Source: Caldithrix sp. (lineage in GTDB: Bacteria; Zhuqueibacterota; Zhuqueibacteria; Thermofontimicrobiales; Sulfurfontimicrobiaceae). Taken from it: 64,000 nt of DNA. The stretch spans positions 55,840-119,839 of the forward strand of contig DYKB01000010.1 in NCBI GenBank assembly GCA_020722815.1, read 5' to 3'. Below are positions 18,700 through 28,060 of the stretch, piece after piece. Within the stretch, counting starts at the first letter, position 1. Each line of letters starts with the position of its first letter. Both the position numbers and the translations under genes were made by a program. The notes under the pieces were generated by a model, which was not told the origin of the DNA, searched no databases, and saw nothing but the letters and a program-made list of their open reading frames with translations.

Positions 18700-20559
18700 A
18701 TGAAAAAAAATCAGGTAACCCGTCGTCATTTTTTGAAAGCAGCCAGTGCCGGTACGGCTTTGATGACTTTGCCGGCGCTTTTCGGTTCCTGCGCGCCGAA
18801 AACAAGCGAACGACCGAACATTCTCTGGCTGGTGAGTGAGGATAATTCGGTTTTTTTGGGGTGTTATGGGGATAAATTTGCCACCACGCCGAATCTGGAC
18901 AAGTTCGCGTCCGAGGGGATTTTGTATCTGAATGCCTTTGTGACCGCACCGGTGTGTGCGCCTTCCCGGTCCACCATCATTTCGGGTATGTATCCGCCGT
19001 GTATGGGCACACAGCACATGCGAAGTATGAATAATATCCCCGAATTTGTCAAATTTTTCCCGCAATACCTGCGCGCGGCGGGCTATTATTGCACCAACAA
19101 TGCGAAAGAGGATTATAATATGCCCAAACCGGAGGGCGCATGGGACGAATCGAGCAAAAAGGCGCATTATAAGAACCGAAAGCCGGGGCAGCCATTTTTT
19201 GCAGTGTTCAATACCGAGATTAGTCATGAAAGCTGCCTGCACACGACCGAAACCAGTTTGACGCATGATCCCGCGCAGGTGCAGTTGCCGCCCTATCATC
19301 CGGATACGCCGGAAATTCGCCATGATTGGGCGCAATATTATGATAAAGTTCAGCAAATGGATGCCAAAATCGCCGAATTTTTGGTTGAGTTGGAGAAAGA
19401 AGGGCTGGCAGAGGATACGATTGTCTTTTATTATGCGGATAATGGCGGCGTACTGACGCGCAGCAAACGTTTTTTGAATGACACGGGCACGCATGTCCCG
19501 CTGATTGTGCGTTTCCCGAAGAAATATCAGCATCTTGCCCCGGCCGCACCGGGTACCTGGTTGGATCAACTGGTCAGTTTTGTGGATTTGGCGCCGACAG
19601 TTCTGAATCTCGCCGGGCTGCCGATTCCGGAATATATGCAGGGACAGGCATTTCTGGGACCGACGACGAAACCACCGCGCGAATATATCCACCTCTTTCG
19701 CGGTCGCATGGATGAGCGCTATGATATGATGCGGGCGGTTCGCGATAAAAAGTACAAATATATTCGCAATTATATGCCCATGCGGATTTATGGACAGCAT
19801 TTGAATTATCTCTGGAAAATGCCCGCGACGCAGTCATGGGAACAGGCATATAAAGATGGGAAATGTGACGAAATTCAAAGCATTTTCTGGAATCCGAAGC
19901 CGGCGGAGGAGCTTTATGATACAGAAGCTGATCCCTGGGAAGTTCAGAATCTGGTGGATAATCCAGACTATCAGGAAGTTCTCACTCGAATGCGAGAAGC
20001 GACCGATAAATGGATTTTCGACATGCGGGATTCGGGATTTATGCCGGAGGGGGAGTTGCTGGAAAAGGCCAAAGAGAAGACGCTTTATGAGGTGGTGCAT
20101 GATCCATCCTACGCGCTCGACAAGATTAAAGAAACGGCGGATATGGCCATTTCCCGAAATCCTGAACATTTGGCCGAACTCGTGAATCGATTATCGGATG
20201 AGAATAGCACGGTTCGTTATTGGGCGGCGACGGGGTGCATTGTTCTGGGCGAAAAAAGTCAATCGGCTGTTCCGGATTTGATAAAAGCTTTGCAGGATCC
20301 GGTGCCCGATGTTCGGGTGGCCGCGGCTGAGGCGCTTTGTGGATTGGGAAAAGTGAAGGAAGGTCTGGCTGTTTTAAGCAAAGAACTGGAAAATGAAAAT
20401 ACCAAAGTCGGTTTACATGCCATCAATGTGCTGGAATGTCTGGGCGAGCTGGCGAAACCAGCTTTGCCGGTCGTTAAAAAGGCTGCGGAAACCAGTTCTG
20501 ATCCATATATTGTGCGGGCGGCGGAGTATTTTGTTGAGAAGTTTCAGGTTAAAAAATAA
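18700..20559 (+). CDS. Tat-exported sulfatase with C-terminal HEAT-like repeats
   Basis: 619 residues. The N-terminus has a twin-arginine signal (TRRHFLKAASAGTAL) and a possible lipobox ending at Cys31 (ALFGSC). The sulfatase domain (~37-470) has the formylglycine motif CAPSR at 86-90 (Cys-type, needing a formylglycine-generating enzyme), the metal-binding start NILWLVSEDNS and a second metal site YYADNGG. Residues ~490-619 are HEAT/PBS-lyase-like repeats (STVRYWAATGCIVLGEKSQ, PDVRVAAAEALCGLGK), a fusion found in some planctomycete and FCB sulfatases. It would remove sulfate esters from polysaccharides outside the cytoplasmic membrane. AGGAA precedes the ATG. No maturase is visible in the window. 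Confidence 0.9.
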   Translation: MKKNQVTRRHFLKAASAGTALMTLPALFGSCAPKTSERPNILWLVSEDNSVFLGCYGDKFATTPNLDKFASEGILYLNAFVTAPVCAPSRSTIISGMYPPCMGTQHMRSMNNIPEFVKFFPQYLRAAGYYCTNNAKEDYNMPKPEGAWDESSKKAHYKNRKPGQPFFAVFNTEISHESCLHTTETSLTHDPAQVQLPPYHPDTPEIRHDWAQYYDKVQQMDAKIAEFLVELEKEGLAEDTIVFYYADNGGVLTRSKRFLNDTGTHVPLIVRFPKKYQHLAPAAPGTWLDQLVSFVDLAPTVLNLAGLPIPEYMQGQAFLGPTTKPPREYIHLFRGRMDERYDMMRAVRDKKYKYIRNYMPMRIYGQHLNYLWKMPATQSWEQAYKDGKCDEIQSIFWNPKPAEELYDTEADPWEVQNLVDNPDYQEVLTRMREATDKWIFDMRDSGFMPEGELLEKAKEKTLYEVVHDPSYALDKIKETADMAISRNPEHLAELVNRLSDENSTVRYWAATGCIVLGEKSQSAVPDLIKALQDPVPDVRVAAAEALCGLGKVKEGLAVLSKELENENTKVGLHAINVLECLGELAKPALPVVKKAAETSSDPYIVRAAEYFVEKFQVKK

Positions 20560-20669
20560 TCCTGAATTCATAATTTAGAAATGGAAGTATTGTTGGAATT
20601 TAAACTTGGCCACCGAAAAATAATTTGATAGAATTCATTCGGTGGCCTGGTATTTTTTTAGAGTCATTG

Positions 20670-21143
20670 ATGCGAATACTTCGTCATTATAAAATTGGAG
20701 ATGAATCGTCTGTTTTCGCACTCATTAAGGGCGTGCTGGGCGAATATGGATTACAAACGAATCCGGAAGCGACTGATAAGGACCTTTTTGATATTGAAAA
20801 ATTTTATATAAAACAAAAAGGGGTCTTTAAAGTCCTTGAGGAGAACAACCAGATAATCGGATCGTATGGAATCTATCAGTTGAGTGACACGATTGGTGAA
20901 TTACGCAAGATGGATTTGAACAAAACATTTCGCGGGCAGGGATTGGGGAAGCTTTTGCTTGCGGATGCTTTTATCGAAGCGCGAAAATTGGGCTATCAGG
21001 AGATGGTGCTGGAAACAAATCGGGTGTTGAAAGAGGCGATTGGGCTTTATCAGAAGCATGGATTTGAATTTTTTCAGCCGGATCATCTTTCGGATCGGTG
21101 TGATGTGGCGATGAAGCGGGGAATTTTGGATATTGAATATTAA
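20670..21143 (+). CDS. GNAT-family N-acetyltransferase
   Basis: 157 residues from ATG 20670; the frame is open back to a TTG at 20625 but that part is not family-like. Core motifs: VFKVLEENNQIIGSYGIYQL, GELRKMDLNKTFRGQGLGKL (acetyl-CoA pyrophosphate loop RGQGLGK), then YQEMVLETNRVLKEAIGLYQ and KHGFEFF. The substrate cannot be inferred. It follows the sulfatase by about 110 bases on the same strand but shares no obvious function. Confidence 0.85.
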   Translation: MRILRHYKIGDESSVFALIKGVLGEYGLQTNPEATDKDLFDIEKFYIKQKGVFKVLEENNQIIGSYGIYQLSDTIGELRKMDLNKTFRGQGLGKLLLADAFIEARKLGYQEMVLETNRVLKEAIGLYQKHGFEFFQPDHLSDRCDVAMKRGILDIEY

Positions 21144-21186
21144 TTTCGAGAGACCATTGAGAATGTTTTAAGAGAATTCTAAAAAC

Positions 21187-21267
21187 TCACGCAAAGACGC
21201 GAAGGCGCACAGATTCGCAAAGTTGATTTTTGGTTTTTCTTTGCGTTTCCTTTGCGTCTCTGCGTGA
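21187..21267. repeat. Inverted CACGCAAAGACGCGAAGG-type palindrome
   Basis: The left arm TCACGCAAAGACGCGAAGG and right arm CTTTGCGTCTCTGCGTGA are near reverse complements around an AT-rich loop between convergent genes. Cousins occur at ~48190 (CACGAAGACACTAAGGCACG), ~58110 (GCAGAGGCGCGGCGGACGCA) and ~58180 (GTGCCTTCGTGTCTTCGTGG). A long stem here could also act as a bidirectional transcript end, though no clear T-run follows. Confidence 0.6.
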
Positions 21268-21320
21268 ATGTGATTTTGGGGGTCATATTCTTCTCACGTT
21301 TCGCGCATCACACCCCAAAA

Positions 21321-22463
21321 TCATTTAATCTCCAATTCATCTTTTGTCGGCAATTTGGGGAATTTTGCGTGCGGCTCCTGCTGATACCAGAACGCCACGG
21401 ACGAAATATCATCCTGCAGCGGGAGATAGCGCCCGCCGGAACGCCAGCCCAGCGCCTGCATGGTGATTTTCAAATCTTTCTGAAAGCGAACCGGGTCCAT
21501 GATGTGCCAGCGATAAAGACCAAAGCGCTGTTGGGAGTTGTAAAGACCATCGGGTTTGATGACCTGGGGCATGCCGGCGTAAGGCGTGGTATATTCCATG
21601 TATTTATCATTCACGACAAATCCGTAGGAGCCGCAGAAATAGTCCTCGGTGCCGGTGCCGCAGATAGTCGGGAATTCCTTATCGCCATCCATATAAAATT
21701 TAATCTCACCCTCCCCCCACCAGCCGGTGCTGTTCGATCCCCAGCACATATAGGTACCCACATATTGTCCCCAGCCCTTTACACCATCCAGGATGGTATA
21801 GACTTCTTTATAAGGCACTGGATTGACCCGGCGGAATTGGGCATGGAAATAGGCGGCATCTTTTGGAATTTCAGTCAGCGTGTAATTAATCTGAAAATAG
21901 AGGGTCATTTGCTTGTCATCCAAATTTTCCATGGTGATTTTACAGGATTTTTGGAAGGGCATCACCCAGTAACAGTTTAAACCACTCAACGGATTGACGC
22001 ACACGGGCAAGGAAGAAACCTGTGCATATTTGCCCCAGCCGCAGGCAAAGAAATCACCAACCGGTACTTCAACCGATGGTTCTTTCTCGCCGTCCCAGTA
22101 GAAGCGAATGATGGAATAACGCCAATTGCCGGCTGGTGTCATCCAGATTTGCTGAATAGCCCCTGGTCCTTGAATTTCTGCCAGCGTAAACGTTTGACCG
22201 GCAGCAATATGAATATAGGGCGATACTTTCCACCCCGGTCCCAGATCGCGCGCGGCTTTTGCGGCGAGGCCGTCGGTAGACATCCCGCCTTTGCCTTTTT
22301 CACCGGTAAAGTTTTCAGGGCTGATGGACCGGGTCAAAGCCTTCGATAATAGTGGCAGGTTTCCCATATTCATGTAGAGGCCATTAAAAGGCGTATTCTG
22401 GGCGAATAAAAAGGTACATAAAATGAGAAGGATGATGCTGCTGCGAAAAAAAAGCTTCTGCAT
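21321..22463 (-). CDS. Secreted DUF2961 / GH172-type glycoside hydrolase
   Basis: 380 residues. A signal peptide (LFFRSSIILLILCTFLFAQ) is followed by a full DUF2961 domain: STDGLAAKAARDLGPGWKVSP, GPGAIQQIWMT, RFYWDGEKEPSVEVPVGDFF, CVNPLSGLNCYWVMPF, GTGTEDYFCGSYGF. In the characterised members (GH172, difructose-dianhydride and fructo/arabinofuranosidases) two conserved Glu residues act in catalysis; GTGTEDYF carries one candidate. Product is periplasmic or extracellular; its exact glycan is unknown. AAAGGAG seven bases before ATG supports the start. Divergent from the amidase/golvesin gene. Confidence 0.88.
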   Translation of the reverse strand: MQKLFFRSSIILLILCTFLFAQNTPFNGLYMNMGNLPLLSKALTRSISPENFTGEKGKGGMSTDGLAAKAARDLGPGWKVSPYIHIAAGQTFTLAEIQGPGAIQQIWMTPAGNWRYSIIRFYWDGEKEPSVEVPVGDFFACGWGKYAQVSSLPVCVNPLSGLNCYWVMPFQKSCKITMENLDDKQMTLYFQINYTLTEIPKDAAYFHAQFRRVNPVPYKEVYTILDGVKGWGQYVGTYMCWGSNSTGWWGEGEIKFYMDGDKEFPTICGTGTEDYFCGSYGFVVNDKYMEYTTPYAGMPQVIKPDGLYNSQQRFGLYRWHIMDPVRFQKDLKITMQALGWRSGGRYLPLQDDISSVAFWYQQEPHAKFPKLPTKDELEIK

Positions 22464-22812
22464 AATTTGACTCCTTTGATTTGTTTGATTGTTAAAGTTT
22501 CATGAGTTAATTTAAAGTAACCACAGGTTTCGCAGATTTCACAGATAAAAATATTATCAAATTCCATCGAAAAGCTGGAGCTTTTCGATTTCAGGGTCAT
22601 CAAACTGGAGTTCGGTTACCAGAGAAATGAAAAATGATGAACTAATTTTATCCTTTAAAATTGAAATTGTCAAGAAATAATTTTTTAAATTTCAGCGGTT
22701 TTAATCAAATGAATTATTTCAGATGAAATAAAGATTCCCCTTGATTTCATTGTTGTAATTTTGTTATTTTAATTTAAGCAGATTCATTATTAATTAAATC
22801 GGGAGCTCAAAT
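22464..22812. other. Divergent intergenic region with an 11-bp inverted repeat
   Basis: 349 bases between divergent genes. ATCGAAAAGCT (22566-22576) and AGCTTTTCGAT (22579-22589) form a perfect 11-bp stem with a two-base gap, a possible operator or cruciform; there is no T-run on either side. A CCACAGGTTTCGCAGATTTC word at ~22520 resembles a repeat near 60190-60260. The -35-like TTGATT at 22741 has only a weak -10 partner. Confidence 0.5.
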
Positions 22813-25800
22813 ATGAAAAGATTAATTATTGGTCTGGTGCTGGGTTGTATCATCGTTTTTCAAAATTGTGCAACCTTTCGGCCGTCTCCAACTATGAAGA
22901 AATATGCGCATCTTGATAAGGAAACCCAAAAACTCTATGAAAAAGTGCAAGACTTTATCGATCAAAGCCAGAAGAAAAAGTTGCCGGTGGAAATTCCGGT
23001 ATTAACGAAAATTGATACGCTCTATCTGGATAAAGTTTCAAGGAAGGTGACGGTACATCTCGGCCAGGCACTGGCCAATATTCCTTTTCGCGAAAAAAAT
23101 ACCGCAGCCATTTACGAAAGCATCCGAAAAAACCTGGGCGGGAAATATAAAGATTATGATCTGAAAATTTTCACGCGGAAGCAGGCGATTGAGGATCTAA
23201 TTCCAAACTTTTATCGCTCGGACACATCGAAATATGATCGGACCCGGATGCCCCGAAAAGATGAGCGACCAACCGCACTGGTTCGCCAAACCAATCGTCC
23301 CTGGCAGCCGACCCAAGGGCTGCAAAATCGGAATATCGCGCTCTGGCACAGTCATGGGTGGTATTATGAACCGAAGTTGAATCGCTGGGAATGGCAGCGG
23401 GCGCGTATTTTTCAGGTGGTGGAAGATTTGTATACGATGTCTTACACGGTTCCCTATCTCGCACCCATGCTGGAAAATGCCGGAGCCATGGTTTATTTCC
23501 CCCGTGAGCGGGATATTCAATCGCATGAAGTCATTATCGATAATGATGCCAATTTTCCGGATGCACTTTATTCTGAACTGGCCTGGGAGGGTAAAATCTG
23601 GCAAAATGGGGCGTCAGCCGGTTTTGGAATCGGACAGCCGCCTTATGATACGGATGAAAATCCTTTTCAACAGGGGACTTATCGAAAAATATTATCTGAT
23701 GCCAAAGGAAATGCGCAAATCGAATGGATTCCGACGATTCCAGCGACCGGGGAATATGCGGTTTATATTTCCTATTTCGCTTCATCTCAAAATGTAACCG
23801 ATGCGCATTATACTGTTCATCATGCCGGCGGAACAACTCCTTTTTTAATCAATCAGCAAATTGGTGGTAACACCTGGATTTATCTGGGTAAATTTAAATT
23901 TTTTGCCGGTCAGCATCCGGAAGCCGGAAAAGTGGTGCTCACGAATCAAAGCTCGGAAGCGAACAGATGGATTACCGCCGATGCAGTGCGATTTGGCGGC
24001 GGAATGGGGAATATTGTGCGCCATGATCAAACGAGTGGTCGTCCCCGGTTTGTGGAAGGGGCGCGCTATTATTTACAATATGCCGGCATGCCCGATTCGC
24101 TGGTTTACGATTTTACAGTGCAGGAAGATGATTATAAAGATGATTATCAAAGTCGGGGGGAATGGGCAAATTATCTAAAGGGGGCACCATTCGGGCCAAA
24201 TAAAAATCGCAAAATTCCAGGGCTGGGAATTCCAATTGACCTTTCGATGGCTTTTCATACCGATGCTGGTTACACGCGAAACGATACGGTCATTGGAACG
24301 CTGGTGATTTTTAGTACAGAAGGCGCTGATACCACCACTTTTTTCCCGGATGGCATGTCCCGGCTGGCGAATCGGGATTTTGGGGATATTTTACAAACAC
24401 AACTGGTTGAAGATATTAAGGCGAAGTACGATCCAGTCTGGAATCGGCGTTATCTCTGGGATCGGCCTTATAGTGAGGCTTTTCGTCCGAATATGCCAGC
24501 AGCACTTCTGGAACTCCTTTCGCATCAAAATTTTCTGGATATGAAATTCGGTCTGGATCCGCGTTTTCGCTTTGATGTGAGTCGATCAATTTATAAAGCC
24601 ATGCTCAAATTTCTTGCCACGCAATATCAATTTCAATATGTTGTGCAACCATTACCAGTATCTCATTTCCAGGTCAGTTTTTCCGGTGAAAAACAGGTAA
24701 CGCTGAAATGGCAGCCAGTACAGGACCCCTTGGAAAAAACGGCCACTCCAGAAAAATATATTGTTTACACACGAATTGATAGCAACGATTTTGATGCGGG
24801 TATTTTGGTGGATAAATCTGAAATTGTTATCAATAACCTGAAGCCGGGTATTATTTATAGTTATAAAGTTACGGCTGTTAATGCCGGTGGCGAAAGTTTT
24901 CCTTCGGAAATCCTCGCGGTCTGCTGGCAAAATACCACTAAACCACCAGTGTTGATTGTCAATGGCTTCGATCGGGTTGCCCCTCCGGCCACGCTGGAAT
25001 GCGATAGCCTGCTGGGATTTGTGGATTTCTGGGATCAGGGGGTACCGGATCGCTATGATTTGTCCTATATCGGGAGTCAATACAATTTTAACGCCAAATC
25101 GAACTGGCTGGATGACGATGCCCCGGGTCATGGTGCCAGTTGGGGAAATTTTGAAACGAAAATTATCCCGGGCAACACTTTTGATTTTCCATATTTGCAT
25201 GGCAAATCGATTCAGGCGGCTGGATTTTCATTCGTTTCATCCAGTGATGAGGCTGTCTGGGATAAACAAGTTGATATTTCCTCTTACAAGATTCTGGATT
25301 TGATTCTGGGTGAAGAAAAATTAACAAATTGGCCAAAACCGGTAGCCGGGAAACAATTTGAAGCCTTTCCGAAAAAAATGCAATCCGCACTTTCGGCTTT
25401 TGTGACCAATGGCGGCAATTTATTTGCATCCGGTGCCTATATTGGCACCGATTTATTCGACAGGAATCCGATTGATTCGACAAATATCAAATTTGCGAAA
25501 AAAACACTGGGATTTCGCTGGCGCACTAGCTATGCTGTCCGGACCGGCGGCGTCTGGTCTTGTGATACAACCTTGCTACAATTCGGGAATTCTTTTGAGT
25601 TTAATACAAATTATCATCCGAAAATTTATGCGGTCGAAGCACCCGATGCCATTGAACCGGCGGATCGATTCTCGCGAACGGTTTTACGCTATTCAGAGAG
25701 TAATATGAGTGCCGGCGTTGCCTATCAGGGTAAATACCGCGTGGTTTGTTTTGGATTTCCGTTTGAAACTATTTTGTGCCCAAAAAAGCGGGATGAAACG

Positions 25801-25839
25801 ATGAAGGGTATTCTGACTTTTCTGGGGCGTGAGAAATGA
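22813..25839 (+). CDS. Large lipoprotein: Amidase_3-like with golvesin-type insert and FnIII domain
   Basis: 1008 residues. The N-terminal signal (LIIGLVLGCIIVFQNC) suggests a lipoprotein, although FQNC is a poor lipobox. A catalytic domain resembling N-acetylmuramoyl-L-alanine amidase has its zinc residues spread out: IALWHSHGWYYE (~178), MVYFPRERD, SMAFHTDAGY (~480) and ALLELLSHQNFLD (~563). Between the second and third lies a beta-rich golvesin-C-like domain (~290-400: GNAQIEWIPTIPATGEYAVY, RWITADAVRFGGG). A fibronectin type III domain follows (~610-705) and a 300-residue C-terminal domain that I do not recognise. Related Bacteroidetes proteins are often labelled xanthan lyase. A cell-wall or matrix amidase is the best guess. 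Confidence 0.72.
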   Translation: MKRLIIGLVLGCIIVFQNCATFRPSPTMKKYAHLDKETQKLYEKVQDFIDQSQKKKLPVEIPVLTKIDTLYLDKVSRKVTVHLGQALANIPFREKNTAAIYESIRKNLGGKYKDYDLKIFTRKQAIEDLIPNFYRSDTSKYDRTRMPRKDERPTALVRQTNRPWQPTQGLQNRNIALWHSHGWYYEPKLNRWEWQRARIFQVVEDLYTMSYTVPYLAPMLENAGAMVYFPRERDIQSHEVIIDNDANFPDALYSELAWEGKIWQNGASAGFGIGQPPYDTDENPFQQGTYRKILSDAKGNAQIEWIPTIPATGEYAVYISYFASSQNVTDAHYTVHHAGGTTPFLINQQIGGNTWIYLGKFKFFAGQHPEAGKVVLTNQSSEANRWITADAVRFGGGMGNIVRHDQTSGRPRFVEGARYYLQYAGMPDSLVYDFTVQEDDYKDDYQSRGEWANYLKGAPFGPNKNRKIPGLGIPIDLSMAFHTDAGYTRNDTVIGTLVIFSTEGADTTTFFPDGMSRLANRDFGDILQTQLVEDIKAKYDPVWNRRYLWDRPYSEAFRPNMPAALLELLSHQNFLDMKFGLDPRFRFDVSRSIYKAMLKFLATQYQFQYVVQPLPVSHFQVSFSGEKQVTLKWQPVQDPLEKTATPEKYIVYTRIDSNDFDAGILVDKSEIVINNLKPGIIYSYKVTAVNAGGESFPSEILAVCWQNTTKPPVLIVNGFDRVAPPATLECDSLLGFVDFWDQGVPDRYDLSYIGSQYNFNAKSNWLDDDAPGHGASWGNFETKIIPGNTFDFPYLHGKSIQAAGFSFVSSSDEAVWDKQVDISSYKILDLILGEEKLTNWPKPVAGKQFEAFPKKMQSALSAFVTNGGNLFASGAYIGTDLFDRNPIDSTNIKFAKKTLGFRWRTSYAVRTGGVWSCDTTLLQFGNSFEFNTNYHPKIYAVEAPDAIEPADRFSRTVLRYSESNMSAGVAYQGKYRVVCFGFPFETILCPKKRDETMKGILTFLGREK

Positions 25840-25879
25840 GATAGTTTTTCGTAAATAAGGATGATTTAAATTTGATGAT

Positions 25880-26040
25880 GCTTGCGGGGGGTGTGATGCG
25901 TAATGCGTGAAACGTAATACAAAAAAAAACGAGGTCCATGACAATTGCCAAATCAAATATCATAAATCACATGTTCACGCATTACGTATCACGAATTACA
26001 CAATAAGCATCACGCATTACGTTTCACGCATAATGATTTA
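25880..26040. repeat. Cluster of CGTAAT/CGTGAT words in inverted orientation
   Basis: GTGATGCGTAATGCGTGAAA on the left is mirrored by CACGCATTACGTATCACG and ATCACGCATTACGTTTCACG on the right, forming an extended imperfect palindrome just upstream of the next gene. The same words occur at 36131-36240 and in shorter form at ~12308, ~37815, ~61940 and ~63607. These look like low-complexity mobile or slippage-derived intergenic repeats rather than binding sites. Confidence 0.65.
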
Positions 26041-26099
26041 TCACATTTCAATACAATTTACCTCAAATCTAAAAAGTACAATCAAAACAGGAGGCAATC

Positions 26100-26558
26100 A
26101 TGAAGCTCACCAGTTGGGTTTTTGAAGATGGGGGAATGATTCCATCAAAATATACGTGCGATGATATTAATGTTTCGCCGCCTTTAAGATGGGAAGCCGC
26201 GCCGGCGGGGAGCAAAAGTTTCGCGCTGATTTGCGATGACCCGGATGCGCCAGTGGGAACGTGGGTGCATTGGGTGATTTTTAATATTCCATCGCATGTG
26301 CCTGAGTTACCGGAAAATATCCCGCCGGATAAAACTTTGAAAAACGGCGCGGTTCAGGGTAAAAATGATTTTCGAAAACTGGGTTATGGCGGTCCCTGCC
26401 CGCCTGGTGGAACACATCGGTATTATTTTAAACTTTATGCACTGGATATGGAACTTAATTTACCATCAGGTATTTTAAAGGTTGATTTACTCGGTGCGAT
26501 GAGAAATCACATTCTGGCTGAATGTCAGCTTATGGGAAAGTATAAGCGCGTCCGATAG
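26100..26558 (+). CDS. YbhB/YbcL-family PEBP (Raf-kinase-inhibitor-like) protein
   Basis: 152 residues, full length. The phosphatidylethanolamine-binding fold is shown by YTCDDINVSPPLRW, ALICDDPDAPVGTWVHWVIF (the ligand-site D-P-D-A-P) and YGGPCPPGGTHRYYFKLYAL (the G-P-C-P-P-x-G-x-H-R-Y signature). Cytoplasmic, with no signal peptide. The biochemical role of bacterial members is not settled. AGGAGG sits six bases before the ATG. Confidence 0.93.
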   Translation: MKLTSWVFEDGGMIPSKYTCDDINVSPPLRWEAAPAGSKSFALICDDPDAPVGTWVHWVIFNIPSHVPELPENIPPDKTLKNGAVQGKNDFRKLGYGGPCPPGGTHRYYFKLYALDMELNLPSGILKVDLLGAMRNHILAECQLMGKYKRVR

Positions 26559-26695
26559 TAAAAAGGCTTTTGGCTTTCAGCTTTTAATCAGATCATAAAC
26601 GATATGACAACGATGTTCATTTGGAACTGTTAATGTTTATCAATATCTAATTTTAAATATTTAATGGACTTAGCATAATTGACTGAGAAGTGAAG

Positions 26696-28051
26696 ATGAT
26701 GAATAATGATATGGAATTAATTAATGCCTTAACCGAGACTTTAAAGAATAGTCCTTCTAATATTCCGCTGCGAAAGCATCTGGCGCAACTGTTATTAAAA
26801 GCCGGCCGCTTTGAAGAAGCCGAACAGGAACTCCGTCAGGTACTGGTACATATACCGGATGATATTGAAATTAAAATTTCGTTGGCAGATACTTTTTTTC
26901 ACCTGGACAAGATTTCCATGGCGGTGGTGATGGTGGAAGAATTGATGAAACTGGATTATTTGCCGGCAAATTTCTTTTTATTGGCTGTTCAAATTTTTTT
27001 AAAAGCAGGAGAAACGAAACAGGCTACCCGGGCGTATTTAAAGGCCATTAAGCTGGATAAGTCTTTAATCAATAAAGAATTGGAAAAAGATTTGGAAATT
27101 AATCGGCAAATTTTATCCGAAGTTGATGACCAAATACCGCGAGATCGAATTCCCCTCCCTGTTAATGATATTCCGGATGGGCCTGATTTTGTTCTGGAAC
27201 GTTCGGAGATCAAATTTGCAGATGTGGGTGGCATGGATAATTTAAAAGAACAGATCCAGATGAAAATTATTTATCCAATTACACATCCGGAAATTTTTAA
27301 AGCATACAAAAAAGAAATTGGCGGAGGAATTTTACTCTATGGTCCGCCGGGCTGTGGTAAAACCTATTTCGCACGGGCAACCGCAGGGGAGGTGAATGCC
27401 TATTTCATTTCGGTCGGTATTCACGATGTACTCGACATGTATATCGGCCAGAGTGAAAACAATCTGCACGATCTGTTTCAACTGGCGCGGGGGAATGTTC
27501 CCTGTGTGCTTTTCTTCGATGAGGTGGATGCGCTGGGAGCAAAAAGGAGTGATTTGCGGCACGGTGGTGGCAGTCAATTGATTAACCAGTTCCTTTCTGA
27601 ATTGGACGGAGTGGATAGTTCAAATACCGGCGTCCTGATTTTGGCGGCGACAAATGCCCCCTGGCATCTGGATAGTGCATTTCGACGCCCGGGCCGGTTT
27701 GATCGGGTCATTTTTGTTCCGCCACCGGATCAGGCAGCCCGTATGGCGATTTTACAGATTATGCTCAAAGATAAACCCACTAAAAATATCGATTTTCAAA
27801 AAGTCGCCCAGAAAACTGAACACTTTTCCGGGGCCGATTTACGGGCGGTGGTAGACCAGGCCATTGAAAAAAAGTTACACGATGCACTCAAAAGCGGTGT
27901 ACCAGCACCTTTGACCACCGATGATTTGTTAAAAGTCATAAAAAATATAAAGCCCACCACCAAAGAGTGGTTCGCAACCGCACGAAATTATGCATTGTAT
28001 TCGAATCAAAGCGGGATTTATGACGATATTTTGGCTTATCTGAAAGTCTGA
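26696..28051 (+). CDS. AAA+ ATPase (VCP/Cdc48-like) with N-terminal TPR repeats
   Basis: About 451 residues. The first ~140 form TPR-like helices (LRKHLAQLLLKAGRFEEAEQ, QATRAYLKAIKLDKS). The single AAA domain follows: FADVGGMDNLKEQI, Walker A GPPGCGKT (~217), Walker B VLFFDEVDAL, sensor-1 LAATNAP, arginine finger RRPGRFDR and the C-terminal four-helix lid HFSGADLRAVVDQAIEKKL. This is the classic-AAA D-domain pattern (Cdc48/FtsH/ARC type), with TPRs in place of the usual N-domain, suggesting that TPRs recruit protein substrates for ATP-driven remodelling. GTG at 26690 and ATGs at 26696 and 26699 are all possible starts; none has a strong ribosome site. Confidence 0.85.
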   Translation: MMNNDMELINALTETLKNSPSNIPLRKHLAQLLLKAGRFEEAEQELRQVLVHIPDDIEIKISLADTFFHLDKISMAVVMVEELMKLDYLPANFFLLAVQIFLKAGETKQATRAYLKAIKLDKSLINKELEKDLEINRQILSEVDDQIPRDRIPLPVNDIPDGPDFVLERSEIKFADVGGMDNLKEQIQMKIIYPITHPEIFKAYKKEIGGGILLYGPPGCGKTYFARATAGEVNAYFISVGIHDVLDMYIGQSENNLHDLFQLARGNVPCVLFFDEVDALGAKRSDLRHGGGSQLINQFLSELDGVDSSNTGVLILAATNAPWHLDSAFRRPGRFDRVIFVPPPDQAARMAILQIMLKDKPTKNIDFQKVAQKTEHFSGADLRAVVDQAIEKKLHDALKSGVPAPLTTDDLLKVIKNIKPTTKEWFATARNYALYSNQSGIYDDILAYLKV

Positions 28052-28060
28052 TGTTGCTGC

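Noticed and set aside
18640-19800. 386-codon open frame antisense to the sulfatase
   Set aside because: The sulfatase frame is unmistakable (CAPSR, YYADNGG, HEAT tail); the antisense frame is Arg/His/Ile-rich and matches nothing.
22566-22589. Hairpin between divergent genes read as a terminator
   Set aside because: No T-run on either strand and located upstream of both genes, where a terminator is not expected.
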